Assembly: GCA_040255405.1 (NCBI GenBank)
Contig: JBDZUX010000005.1
Location: 62,001 to 126,000 of the forward strand
Direction: 5' to 3'
From: 66-474 sp040255405
GTDB lineage: Bacteria > Pseudomonadota > Gammaproteobacteria > Xanthomonadales > Rhodanobacteraceae
Length of the DNA: 64,000 nucleotides
In this document: one piece after another, positions 31,061-39,531 of the stretch
How positions within the stretch are numbered: position 1 is the first letter of the stretch
Layout of the letters: the number at the start of each line of letters is the position of its first letter
Notes under the pieces: generated by a model
What the model was told of the DNA's origin: nothing
Databases searched by the model: none
Seen by the model: only the letters and a program-made list of their open reading frames with translations
Program-made: the position numbers and the translations under genes

Positions 31061-31786
31061 TCAGGCCATCCCGCCGTTGACGCCGATCACCTGTCCGTTG
31101 ACGTAACTGGCGGCATCCGAACACAGGAACGCCACCATCGCCGCGACTTCCGCAGGCGTGCCGGTACGCGCGGCGGGAATCATCGTCTTCACCTGCTCTG
31201 GCGAAAACAGCGCGCCAGTCAACCGGCCTGCGATGATGCCCGGCGCGACCACGTTGACGGTGATGTTGCGCGAGGCCATTTCGCGGGCCAGGGACTTCGC
31301 CGCACCGTGCAATGCCGATTTCGCGGCTGCGTAATTGACCTGTCCGCGGTTGCCGAGTGTCGCCGCCACCGAGGACACCGCCACGATGCGGCCAAAGCGG
31401 GCCCGCGCCATCGGCAGCAGCAACGGTTGCGTCGCGTGGAAGAACCCATTCAGGGACACACCGATCACGCGCTCCCACTGATCCTCGCTCATCCCCGCCA
31501 GCGGCGCGTCGTCGTGGACGCCGGCGTTGTGCACCAGCGCCTCGATGGGCGCAGCCTGCAACAGCCCCTCGATCGCCACGCGCGTCGCGGCGGCATCGGT
31601 GAGATCGAACGTCGCGACCTCTGCCTCGCCACCGGCTTCGCAGATGCTGGCCGCCACCGCGTCGGCACGGTCCCGGTTCGCGTTCGCATGCACGATGACC
31701 CGCCAGCCGTCGCGCGCCAGCGCCGCGCAAATCGCGCCGCCAATGTCGCCGCTGCCGCCCGTCACCAGCACCCGCTTCGCGTTCAT
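31061..31786 (-). CDS. 3-oxoacyl-ACP reductase (FabG-like, ApeQ type)
   Basis: SDR-fold NADPH-dependent ketoreductase for the polyene chain, 241 aa. The cofactor motif is TGGSGDIGGA (9-18); NAG lies near 87-89; the catalytic Ser-Tyr-Lys is visible as VSSVAATLG and NYAAAK. The C-terminal NGGMA is typical of FabG. The start lies 13 bp past the stop of the ApeP-like gene, so it is the last gene of the minus-strand operon. The role follows from its neighbours, all aryl-polyene type. Confidence 0.88.
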   Translation of the reverse strand: MNAKRVLVTGGSGDIGGAICAALARDGWRVIVHANANRDRADAVAASICEAGGEAEVATFDLTDAAATRVAIEGLLQAAPIEALVHNAGVHDDAPLAGMSEDQWERVIGVSLNGFFHATQPLLLPMARARFGRIVAVSSVAATLGNRGQVNYAAAKSALHGAAKSLAREMASRNITVNVVAPGIIAGRLTGALFSPEQVKTMIPAARTGTPAEVAAMVAFLCSDAASYVNGQVIGVNGGMA

Positions 31787-31799
31787 TCCAGCGTCCCCA

Positions 31800-32243
31800 T
31801 CAATCCGCCTCCGAAACGGAGCGCAGCATCACGGCCGCGCGACCGGTCGCAAGCACGCTGCCCCGGTGCTCGACGCGGAAGGCATATTGCAGGCTGTCCG
31901 CCATCGCGATCAAGCACTCGACGTGCACCTGCAATCGGCCTTCGAGGTCGTCGATACGTTCGGCATGCAGGTTTACGTCCCGCAGCGCGACCAGGAATCC
32001 CGGCCGGGCGGCGCTGCCGGACGCGCGTTCCCGGAGCGCACCGTGCACCGCCATCGCCTGCGCCGCGTATTCGCACAGGTTCACCGCATGCAACACGCCG
32101 TCCGCGCGCAACGGATTGTCCGGGTGCTGGTGCGAGGCGCTGCGCGCGTGCAGGCGCGTCGCATCCCACTCGACCACTTCGTCCAGCAGGCACATCGCGC
32201 CTTGGTGCGGGATCAGGTGCGCCCATTCGACCTTCGGCAGCAT
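31800..32243 (-). CDS. Hotdog-fold 3-hydroxyacyl-ACP dehydratase (ApeP type)
   Basis: Predicted dehydratase of the polyene cycle, 147 aa. It begins LPKVEWAHLIPHQGAMCLLDEVVEW, with the short His-containing active-site segment (PHQGAMCLLDEV) shared with ApeP and FabA/FabZ relatives. The central helix CEYAAQAMAVHGA fits the hotdog fold. The ATG at 32243 matches the ApeP N-terminus and has GAGAA upstream; a GTG at 32258 that overlaps the exporter stop would add five residues. It lies between the MMPL exporter and the ketoreductase. Confidence 0.85.
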   Translation of the reverse strand: MLPKVEWAHLIPHQGAMCLLDEVVEWDATRLHARSASHQHPDNPLRADGVLHAVNLCEYAAQAMAVHGALRERASGSAARPGFLVALRDVNLHAERIDDLEGRLQVHVECLIAMADSLQYAFRVEHRGSVLATGRAAVMLRSVSEAD

Positions 32244-32247
32244 CGCG

Positions 32248-34590
32248 TCAGTTCTCACGGCGCAAATGCTCGGCCGGCGCCATCAACACCGACAAGGTGA
32301 AGTGGAACGCGACACCCAGCGCGACCGTCAGGCCGATTGCGCGCAGCACCGGCACGCTGGACAACGCCAGCACCCCGAACACCAGCAGCGCGGAGGCGAC
32401 GCACACGAGCGTCGCGTGCAACGTGCGCAAGTCCTCGCGTTCGTCGCCGGTGCGGCGCTCGAAGAACAACGCGTAATGCAAACCCAACCCCGCCGCCAGC
32501 GTCAGCGACACCAGGTGGAACAGCGACAGCGGAATCCCGCACGCCCGCAGCACCACCAGCACCAGCAGCGTCGCGAGCGTCATCGGCCCCAACACGTGCA
32601 GCGCACGGCGCAGGCTGCGCAGCGCCAGCGTCACCGCGAAGCACAGCAGCAGCGCGGCGATACCGAGCGCGATCAGGATGCGATGCCGGTACGCCTGCAC
32701 CAGTGATTCGGTGGAACCCTTGAGGTCCAGCAGATGCACCGTCCCGCCGGTTGCCCTGGTCAGCGCGTCGAATGCGGCCGGGTGGCTGACACCGCTGAGC
32801 GTGCCCAATCCGACCCAGCCATCGCCCTGCTGCACCAGCATGGACTCCAGCCGGACGCCAAGCGGCGATTGCTCGAACTGCTCCGGCGTCAATGGCGGCA
32901 GTTTGCGCGCCGCTTCCACGTCGGCCACGAACGGCGCAAACACGCCCGCGCGGAACGGCAGTCCTTCCATCGCCTGCTGCAGCGCCGCCTGCATGTGCGC
33001 GCCGTCCGGCAGCCTCGCCTGCCGCGCTTGCTGGGTCGCCGCGCTTGGAAGGAAGCGCGACGGCAACTCGAAACCATCCATTGCACGCTGCGCCACGAGC
33101 CGGTGCATGCGTGGCGCGACGCGTTCGGACAGCGCCAGCACGCCTTCCGCCGTCGGCGCACGCAGCACCATCAGATAACGCACGTCGGGCGCACCGAGTT
33201 CCGCGCGCAGACGGGCATCGCGCTGCAACTCCGCTTTCGGGATCGGCGTCAGCGCGGACAGGTCGTTTTGCCAGAACTGTCCTGGCGCGAACGCGACGAC
33301 AAGCACGCCGGCGATCGCGACCAGCCACGGCAGCCAGCGCGGGCGCGGCAGATGGGCGAGCACATGCCACGCCCGCGCCAGGCCCGGTGTCGCGGCCATG
33401 TCGCGCCGTGCCGGCGGCACGATCAACGGCAGCAGCCAGCGCGTGCATGCGCCCGCGACCACCAGTCCGCCGATCGTGAACACCGCGAGTTGCTGCAGCC
33501 CTGCCACGCCCGACGCGAAGAACGCGAGATAGGCGATGCACACCGACACGATCGCGGTCGCCAGCAACGGCCACAACTCGCGCACGGATTCCGACGTCGC
33601 GATGCCGATGCGGCGATGGCTGAACACCCGCAGCGGATATTCCTGTGCCACGCCCAGCAGCGTGAATCCGAACGCGACGGTGATGCCGTGCGCATGCCCG
33701 AAAATCGAGGCCAGCAGCGCGAAACCGACCACCGCCCCCGACAGCAGCGGGAGGGCGGTCACCACGATCGGGACCGCGCTGCGGTACGCCAGCAGCAGCA
33801 TCAGGATGAAGCCGACCGTGGTGATCGCGCCGAAACGGTCGGCCTCGGCGCGCGTGTCGCGGCTGGCCTCGACGCCGAACCAGCCCGGCCCGCTGATCAC
33901 GAGGTTCGCCTGCGCCGCGCCGGGCAAGGATGCGAAGTGTTGTTGCAGCGATGCGATGGCCGCCGCCTGCGCGCCGGGGTCGAAACCGGCCGCCTTCGTT
34001 TCCGCAACCAGCAACGCCTCGCCACGATCCGAAAACCACACGCCGTCGATGAGTTTGGGCTGGCGCACGGGCGCCCACGCTTGCGCCAGCTTCAGGGTCT
34101 CGAGCGTGGGATCACGCTTCAGCCAGGGCGCCAGCATCGACGCCGCGGGCGAACTCAGGTCCTCGACGCGCTGCTGCAATTGCGCGTGCAGGTACGCGGC
34201 GTCGAGGCGATGCGTATCCAGCGTGGACGACAGCAGGTAGCGATACGGCAGCAGGTCCGATGCGATCTCCGCAAGGTCGTGGTCGCCGTTGGCGACCTGC
34301 GCGAACGCGCGATCGTGCGACAGCGCATCCTGCAAGCCGCGCGAGAGCGCCGCCAGTCGATCCTGCGGCGCATCCGAAATCGCCAGCAGCAGCAGGCGCG
34401 ATCCCGGGCCCTTGCCGATCTCGTCCAGCAGCAGTTTCTGGTCGGCCGTACGGGCCGGCGGCACGAAATCGCGCAGGTCCGAACTGATCTGGAGATGCCG
34501 CGCGACGCCCCAGCCGACCGCGGCAATCAGCGCGAGCCACACGAACCAGATCGCGATCCGCGCGCCGCGCGTCATTGGCTGTTGCGACAA
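32248..34590 (-). CDS. MMPL/RND-family exporter (ApeM type)
   Basis: Inner-membrane transporter of 780 aa predicted to move the aryl-polyene lipid. It has two repeats: a helix near the N-terminus, a large periplasmic loop (about 45-240), a block of about five helices (250-395), then a second helix (about 420), second loop (445-620) and five helices (630-765). This is the MMPL layout of the exporters in aryl-polyene clusters. It overlaps the LolA-like gene by 19 bp and nearly abuts the ApeP-like gene. Confidence 0.88.
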   Translation of the reverse strand: MSQQPMTRGARIAIWFVWLALIAAVGWGVARHLQISSDLRDFVPPARTADQKLLLDEIGKGPGSRLLLLAISDAPQDRLAALSRGLQDALSHDRAFAQVANGDHDLAEIASDLLPYRYLLSSTLDTHRLDAAYLHAQLQQRVEDLSSPAASMLAPWLKRDPTLETLKLAQAWAPVRQPKLIDGVWFSDRGEALLVAETKAAGFDPGAQAAAIASLQQHFASLPGAAQANLVISGPGWFGVEASRDTRAEADRFGAITTVGFILMLLLAYRSAVPIVVTALPLLSGAVVGFALLASIFGHAHGITVAFGFTLLGVAQEYPLRVFSHRRIGIATSESVRELWPLLATAIVSVCIAYLAFFASGVAGLQQLAVFTIGGLVVAGACTRWLLPLIVPPARRDMAATPGLARAWHVLAHLPRPRWLPWLVAIAGVLVVAFAPGQFWQNDLSALTPIPKAELQRDARLRAELGAPDVRYLMVLRAPTAEGVLALSERVAPRMHRLVAQRAMDGFELPSRFLPSAATQQARQARLPDGAHMQAALQQAMEGLPFRAGVFAPFVADVEAARKLPPLTPEQFEQSPLGVRLESMLVQQGDGWVGLGTLSGVSHPAAFDALTRATGGTVHLLDLKGSTESLVQAYRHRILIALGIAALLLCFAVTLALRSLRRALHVLGPMTLATLLVLVVLRACGIPLSLFHLVSLTLAAGLGLHYALFFERRTGDEREDLRTLHATLVCVASALLVFGVLALSSVPVLRAIGLTVALGVAFHFTLSVLMAPAEHLRREN

Positions 34591-35237
34591 CGCGCCGCCA
34601 GCGCAGACTCCAGCGGTGCAGCGCTGCGCAGGCCGGCTTCCGCCATCGCCCCGACCAGCGTGATGCTGCTGTCACCGTTGGCATCGGTCACGGTCAGGCA
34701 GCGCGGCTCGTGCGCGCGGCCGTCGATCACGATCGATGCGAGCTGGCGCTTGAGCTGGCTCGTACGCGGCGCCAGCGTGATCACCCAATGGGCAGCACCG
34801 CCCTCCGCGGATAGTGCGAAATCCTGCTGCAACGCCGACACGTCGCCGCCCAACAGCGCGCGGAATCCGGCCAGCATCGCCCCCGCCTGCGGCGCACGCG
34901 CCAGCGGCATCCGGTGCACCTCGCTGCTGCCGCGCTGCACCGACAATTCGCCGTCGCCGATTTTCGCGGTTTCCTTGAACGGCTTGTCGATGTCGCGTTG
35001 CATCCGGTCACCCCCCAGCCAGCGCAATGTGCCCGACACCACCAGCGGGCGATCCAGCACGCCGCGGTAACTCACCTGCACGAACGGCGTCGACACCGGC
35101 GGCGTCTTGGCCATGCCGGCCAGCAGCGATTCGGCCAGACCGGGTGCGGCCGCAAGTGCTCCGCAGGACGCCGTGAGCGCAAGCGCGATCAGCGTGTCAC
35201 GAAGAGGGCGCCTGCTGCAGATTCGGCTGGATCGCAT
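34572..35237 (-). CDS. LolA-like outer-membrane lipoprotein carrier (ApeL type)
   Basis: Exported periplasmic carrier of 221 aa. A signal peptide (about 1-31, with an Arg-rich n-region) precedes a LolA-like beta-sheet domain containing TPFVQVSYRGVLDRPLVVSG and LRWLGGDRMQRDI. LolA-like proteins are constant partners of the MMPL exporter in aryl-polyene loci and probably accept the lipid product for delivery to the outer membrane. It overlaps the upstream acyltransferase by 41 bp, so co-translation is likely. Confidence 0.85.
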   Translation of the reverse strand: MRSSRICSRRPLRDTLIALALTASCGALAAAPGLAESLLAGMAKTPPVSTPFVQVSYRGVLDRPLVVSGTLRWLGGDRMQRDIDKPFKETAKIGDGELSVQRGSSEVHRMPLARAPQAGAMLAGFRALLGGDVSALQQDFALSAEGGAAHWVITLAPRTSQLKRQLASIVIDGRAHEPRCLTVTDANGDSSITLVGAMAEAGLRSAAPLESALAARCRNSQ

Positions 35238-36195
35238 GATGCGCGGCGAGGGTCGTGGGCGGCTGCCAGAAATCATAGAAGTTGAACCAGTTGCAGGGCG
35301 CTTCGCGGAGGTGATGCTCCAGGCGGCCGGCGTAGTGACGGATGTACGCGTCGAGGGCGGCATTGCGGTCGGTACGCGGCAGATCCACCTGTTCGGCCAG
35401 CGTTTCGAAAACCAGATCGTAGCGGTTGCCGCCGCGATACATGCCGAGGCACAGCACCACCGGCACCTTCAAGAGCGATGCGATCTGCCACGGCGCCGCG
35501 GGAAACGCCGCGGCCGTGCCGAGGAACGGCACCTCGCGCATCAGCTCGTGAGGGCGGCCGCGATCGCCGAGCAACGTGATCATCGCGCCTTCGCGCGCGG
35601 CTTCGGAAAGCGCGAGCACGATGTCCATGCCGCCGCGCGCGGTATCGATGATGCTGTCGGACAGCTCCGGCGCCAGCGCTTCCAGCAGCTTCGTCAACGC
35701 CGGCGTCTTGCTCTTGTCCATCACCAGCCTGAGCTTGCAATCGGGCCGCTTGGCGGCGAGCACGCGCAGCACCTCGAAACTGCCGACGTGCGCGCCCAGC
35801 AGCATCACGCCCTTGCCGTCATCCAGGCGCCGGTGCAGTTCCTCGACGCCTTGCGTGCTGACGCGGAAACCGTCGATCCCGCGGGCCAACAGGAACACGC
35901 GATCGAGGATCGTGGAGGCGAACGCATGGATCAGGCGCATCACCTGCCACGCGCTGCCCGGCTTGCCGGTGAGGCGGCGGAAATAATCACGCGAGGCGCG
36001 GCGCTCGGGGCCGCGCCGGAAATAGAAATACACTGTGATCGGGTACAGGATCAGCCGCGCGAAGGTGCGCCCGAAATGCAGCCCGATGAAACGGATCAGC
36101 CAGATCGCGAACCAGCCGCCGGCCTCCGGACGGTCGAGCCAGTGCTCGCCGGTGCCCTGATACTGCTCTTCCATCATGTCCCCTGTTTGGTTCAT
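35197..36195 (-). CDS. LpxL-like acyltransferase of the pigment cluster
   Basis: Membrane-associated lysophospholipid/lipid A-type acyltransferase (332 aa). A hydrophobic N-terminal segment (about 24-50) is followed by the catalytic HVGSFE (HxxxxE form of the HxxxxD/E motif) and a LLGDRGRP region. Similar LPLAT proteins in aryl-polyene clusters attach the polyene acyl group to a lipid. The ATG at 36195 is chosen; ATGs at 36177 and 36174 would trim 6-7 residues. It is 13 bp past the ApeI-like gene and overlaps the LolA-like gene. Confidence 0.85.
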   Translation of the reverse strand: MNQTGDMMEEQYQGTGEHWLDRPEAGGWFAIWLIRFIGLHFGRTFARLILYPITVYFYFRRGPERRASRDYFRRLTGKPGSAWQVMRLIHAFASTILDRVFLLARGIDGFRVSTQGVEELHRRLDDGKGVMLLGAHVGSFEVLRVLAAKRPDCKLRLVMDKSKTPALTKLLEALAPELSDSIIDTARGGMDIVLALSEAAREGAMITLLGDRGRPHELMREVPFLGTAAAFPAAPWQIASLLKVPVVLCLGMYRGGNRYDLVFETLAEQVDLPRTDRNAALDAYIRHYAGRLEHHLREAPCNWFNFYDFWQPPTTLAAHHAIQPNLQQAPSS

Positions 36196-36208
36196 TGCCG
36201 CCGCCCAA

Positions 36209-36508
36209 TCATGCCGGCGCGCACCGCAGCGTGCCACGTGCCAATGGCACCCCATCCGCGCGCCGGACCGCAAAACGGATGCAACCGGCGTCGGCGCGCA
36301 GTTCGATCATCACGTCCTCGCCCGGCAGCAATGGCTGCACGAACTTCGCATCCAGTTTTTCGACGCGCTCCCCGCGCCACCCGCGCAACGCCGCGGCCAC
36401 GCGTTCCAGCAAGACGACGCCGGGTACCACCGGATCGCCCGGGAAATGCCCGGCCAGCGCCGGATGCGACGGATCGATCCGCAACGCGGCCTGGAACGAG
36501 TCGCTCAT
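36209..36508 (-). CDS. Short hotdog dehydratase (ApeI type)
   Basis: A 99-residue protein with the FabA/FabZ-like signature HPALAGHFPGDPVVPGVVLLERV (about 14-36), the segment with the active-site His and family Gly/Pro turn. It matches ApeI, the small 3-hydroxyacyl-ACP dehydratase of aryl-polyene loci, and would act with the ApeP-like partner. Its ATG overlaps the stop of the COG4648-type gene by ATGA. Confidence 0.85.
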   Translation of the reverse strand: MSDSFQAALRIDPSHPALAGHFPGDPVVPGVVLLERVAAALRGWRGERVEKLDAKFVQPLLPGEDVMIELRADAGCIRFAVRRADGVPLARGTLRCAPA

Positions 36509-37230
36509 GCGGCGCCATCTTCGCCGCGCACCAGCGCCGGCCAGCGCTGCACGATTTGTGCCACGAATCGCCGGACGGGCGGATGCGGAATGTGCCGGAG
36601 GTGCCAGCGCCGGAACGCATACTCGCCCGCGAACGCGACGAGCAACACGATCCAGCAACCGGCTTCCGGATACCACGCGAGCAGCGACCCGGGTAGTGCG
36701 AACGGAACCGCGATCCCGAACGTGGCCAGCCAACCACCCGGCACCGCGAACAACGCGATCAGCAGCGACAGCAACGCCATCGCCCCGAGCAGGCAGGCCC
36801 AGAACCGCGTGACGCCGCGCGTATAGTCGCGCACGCCCGGCAGGTCCACGCGCGCCTCGCCTTCGATGACCCGCACGAAGCGCGTGACCAACGGTTCCGC
36901 GCCCCGCTTCAAGGTACGCGCGAACAGCCAGCCGATCGCGGCCAGGAACACCACCGGCAAGGCCATCAGCGCGAGCACCGGCCGGCCCGTCATCGCGGGC
37001 ACCAGCAACAACGCCGCCAGCAGCACCCACACCGCAAGCCCGGTCATGCTGCGTCGCCGCCACACCGACGGCAGCCACGCCAGCAGCAGCAGCGCCGCCG
37101 CCGCCACGCTCAATGCATGCCGATGCGACAGCCCGCCCGCCAGCGCCAGCAACCCGCACGCCAACAACACCAGCGGCAGCCACGGCACGCGCGGTGCTGC
37201 GGATTGACCTTGGGCGGCGCGCGTGGACAT
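36505..37230 (-). CDS. COG4648-type polytopic membrane protein of the pigment cluster
   Basis: A 241-residue integral membrane protein with about six or seven hydrophobic segments and a conserved loop with LKRGAEPLVTRFVRVIEG and LPGVRDYTRGVTRFWACLL, characteristic of the COG4648 proteins that accompany aryl-polyene acyl-ligase genes. Its biochemical role is unknown. It is the first gene of the minus-strand operon and is divergent from the second halogenase-like gene with an 83-bp gap that probably contains both promoters. Confidence 0.78.
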   Translation of the reverse strand: MSTRAAQGQSAAPRVPWLPLVLLACGLLALAGGLSHRHALSVAAAALLLLAWLPSVWRRRSMTGLAVWVLLAALLLVPAMTGRPVLALMALPVVFLAAIGWLFARTLKRGAEPLVTRFVRVIEGEARVDLPGVRDYTRGVTRFWACLLGAMALLSLLIALFAVPGGWLATFGIAVPFALPGSLLAWYPEAGCWIVLLVAFAGEYAFRRWHLRHIPHPPVRRFVAQIVQRWPALVRGEDGAA

Positions 37231-37313
37231 ATCGGCGTGACGAAATGAATCGGCGACGAAGTCTATATGATAGGCGGACGGCCCGATCACACCATGAACA
37301 CGGATTGAGCAGC

Positions 37314-38633
37314 ATGGACGGTGGCGACACGCCTGAATTCGATTGCGACGTGCTGGTGGTGGGCGGCGGTCCCGGCGGCTCGACCATCTCGACGCTGCTC
37401 ACGCGGCGCGGCTGGCGCGTCACGATGCTGGAACGCGATCGCCATCCGCGCTTCCACATCGGCGAATCACTGCTGCCGGCGAACATGCCGATCTTCGAGG
37501 AAATCGGCGCGCTGGAGAAATTGCGCGCCCTCGGCCGCCTGAAGCTCGGTGCCGATTTCCCGCGTGACGACGGAAGCTACTACACGTTCCGCTTCGACCG
37601 CGCCCTGGGCAATACCGGCCCCTACGCGTTCCAGGTCAAGCGCGAAGACATGGACCGGATGCTGTTCGAGCACGCGCGCCAGCAAGGCGTGGACGCACGC
37701 GAACAGGTGCGGGTCGAACGCGTGGCATTCGATGCCGCGGGCGTCACGGCGCATATCGATGCCGCGGGCTCGAAGTCCACGCTGCGCGCGCGCTATGTCG
37801 TGGATGCATCGGGTCGCGACACCTTCCTCGGCAAGCAGTTGAAGCTGGTGCAGCGCAGCGAAAAACACCAGAGCGCGGCGATGTTCGCGCACTACGAGGG
37901 CATCGGCTACAACCCCGACGACCCCGACGGCAACATCATCAGCGTCAATCGTTTCGCGCACGGCTGGGCGTGGTTCATTCCCCTGCCGGGCGGCATCACC
38001 AGCGTGGGCTGCGTGTGCAAGCCGGGTTACCTCAAGACCCGGCAAGGCGCGAGCAACGACGATTTCATGGCGAAGACGCTTGCGATCGTGCCGGGCGCCG
38101 AGCGCCGGATGCACACTGCCAAGCGCGTGTCGCCGGTGCACTTCACGGGCAACTATTCGTACGCATGCAGCGCGATGACCGGCCGCCGCTGGATCCTGAT
38201 CGGCGACGCGTGGGCGTTCCTCGACCCGGTGTTTTCATCGGGCGTGTTCCTGTCGATGTATTCCGCGCAGAAGGCGTGCGAAGTCGTCGACGGGAGCTTG
38301 CGCGAACCTTCGCGGGAGGCCGCGTTGCAGAAGCGCTACGCGAAGCATTTGCGGAAAGGTTACGCACGCTTCGCATGGTTCATCCACCGCTTCAACTCGC
38401 CGGTGATGAAGGCGCTGTTCGCCGATCCGCGCAACGTGATGCAGGTGGAACAGGGCGTGATCTCGATGCTGGCCGGCGACGTGTTCGACAACAAGCAGGT
38501 GCTCTCGAAGCTGCGCATCTTCAAGACGATCTACGCGATCTTCTCGGTAATCAACCTGCGCCGCTGGGCCGCCGACCGCATCGACCGGCGTCGCCAGAAC
38601 CGCATGCGGGTCGCCGCAAGCGTCGCGGAATGA
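37314..38633 (+). CDS. Flavin-dependent halogenase-like enzyme (second of two)
   Basis: A 439-residue FAD enzyme of the tryptophan-halogenase family. Motifs: VVGGGPGG (15-22), FHIGESLLP (47-55), a Lys at residue 77 (RLKLGADF), WAWFIP (218-223; the WxWxIP signature) and the second FAD-binding GDAWAFLDPVFSSGV. In xanthomonadin clusters a similar gene is thought to halogenate the aryl head group. WxWxIP and Lys77 favour halogenation over plain hydroxylation, but related proteins without halogenase activity exist. The start at MDGGDTPEFDCDV is the closest to the family N-terminus. Confidence 0.8.
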   Translation: MDGGDTPEFDCDVLVVGGGPGGSTISTLLTRRGWRVTMLERDRHPRFHIGESLLPANMPIFEEIGALEKLRALGRLKLGADFPRDDGSYYTFRFDRALGNTGPYAFQVKREDMDRMLFEHARQQGVDAREQVRVERVAFDAAGVTAHIDAAGSKSTLRARYVVDASGRDTFLGKQLKLVQRSEKHQSAAMFAHYEGIGYNPDDPDGNIISVNRFAHGWAWFIPLPGGITSVGCVCKPGYLKTRQGASNDDFMAKTLAIVPGAERRMHTAKRVSPVHFTGNYSYACSAMTGRRWILIGDAWAFLDPVFSSGVFLSMYSAQKACEVVDGSLREPSREAALQKRYAKHLRKGYARFAWFIHRFNSPVMKALFADPRNVMQVEQGVISMLAGDVFDNKQVLSKLRIFKTIYAIFSVINLRRWAADRIDRRRQNRMRVAASVAE

Positions 38634-38640
38634 TCGCCGC

Positions 38641-39531
38641 GTGATCGAATCGACCGAACTCCGGGCCGCGACGCCTTTCGGCGAACTCGCCGCGCTGCAG
38701 TGGGGCGATGCCGATGCGCCGCCGCTGCTGGCGTTGCACGGCTGGCTCGACAACGCCGCGAGTTTCGCGCGGCTGGCGCCGTTGCTCGCGGAGCATCGCC
38801 GCGTGATCGCGCTGGATCTGCCGGGCCACGGCCATTCCGCGCACCTGCCGGCGGGCGTCCATCGCTACAACAATCTCGACCAGGTCGGACACGTCCTTGA
38901 CTTCGCCGATGCGTTGAACCTCGATCGGTTCGACTTGCTGGGACATTCGCTGGGCGCGGGCATCGCTTCGCTTGCCGCGGCCGCCGCCCCCGCACGCACC
39001 GGCAAGCTGCTCCTGATCGAGGGCCTGGGTCCGCTGGCCGACGACGGCGCGCAAACCCTGGCACGCTGGCGCGACGCCCACGCGCAACGCGAAACTCCGC
39101 GGCGGCCACCGCGCGTGTTCGCGTCCGCCGACATCGCGGTGCGGGCGCGCGTCGCGGCGGGCGGCCTGGATGCGGATGAGGCCCGCCCGATCGTGGACCG
39201 CAACCTGCGCACCGCCGACGGCGGATTCACATGGCGCAGCGATCCGCGCCTGCGACTGACGACCCCGCTGCGCATCGAGGAAATGCAGCTGCGACGCCTG
39301 CTCGCCGGCATCGAAGCGCCGACCCTGTTGCTGCTGGCCGAGCCCGCGACGCCTTATCTGCCATCGGCGTTGCTGGAAGCCCGCGCCGCCGGTGTCGCCG
39401 ACATCCGCGTCGCGCGCATTGGCGGGCCGCACCATTTGCACGTGCGGCATCCGCATGACGTCGCCGATCGCATCGGCAAATTCCTGCGCCAGCCAACCCC
39501 GGAGGAAACGGCGCAGCTTCAGCGCCCGTAA
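38641..39531 (+). CDS. Alpha/beta hydrolase
   Basis: A 296-residue alpha/beta-hydrolase with HGWLDNAASF (oxyanion region), the nucleophile elbow GHSLGAG and a C-terminal His (GGPHHLH). The GTG start lies 7 bp after the halogenase-like gene, so they are probably co-transcribed. It could release a product or hydrolyse an ester, but the substrate is unknown. The 3' end overlaps the convergent prenyltransferase gene by 13 bp. Confidence 0.82.
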   Translation: MIESTELRAATPFGELAALQWGDADAPPLLALHGWLDNAASFARLAPLLAEHRRVIALDLPGHGHSAHLPAGVHRYNNLDQVGHVLDFADALNLDRFDLLGHSLGAGIASLAAAAAPARTGKLLLIEGLGPLADDGAQTLARWRDAHAQRETPRRPPRVFASADIAVRARVAAGGLDADEARPIVDRNLRTADGGFTWRSDPRLRLTTPLRIEEMQLRRLLAGIEAPTLLLLAEPATPYLPSALLEARAAGVADIRVARIGGPHHLHVRHPHDVADRIGKFLRQPTPEETAQLQRP

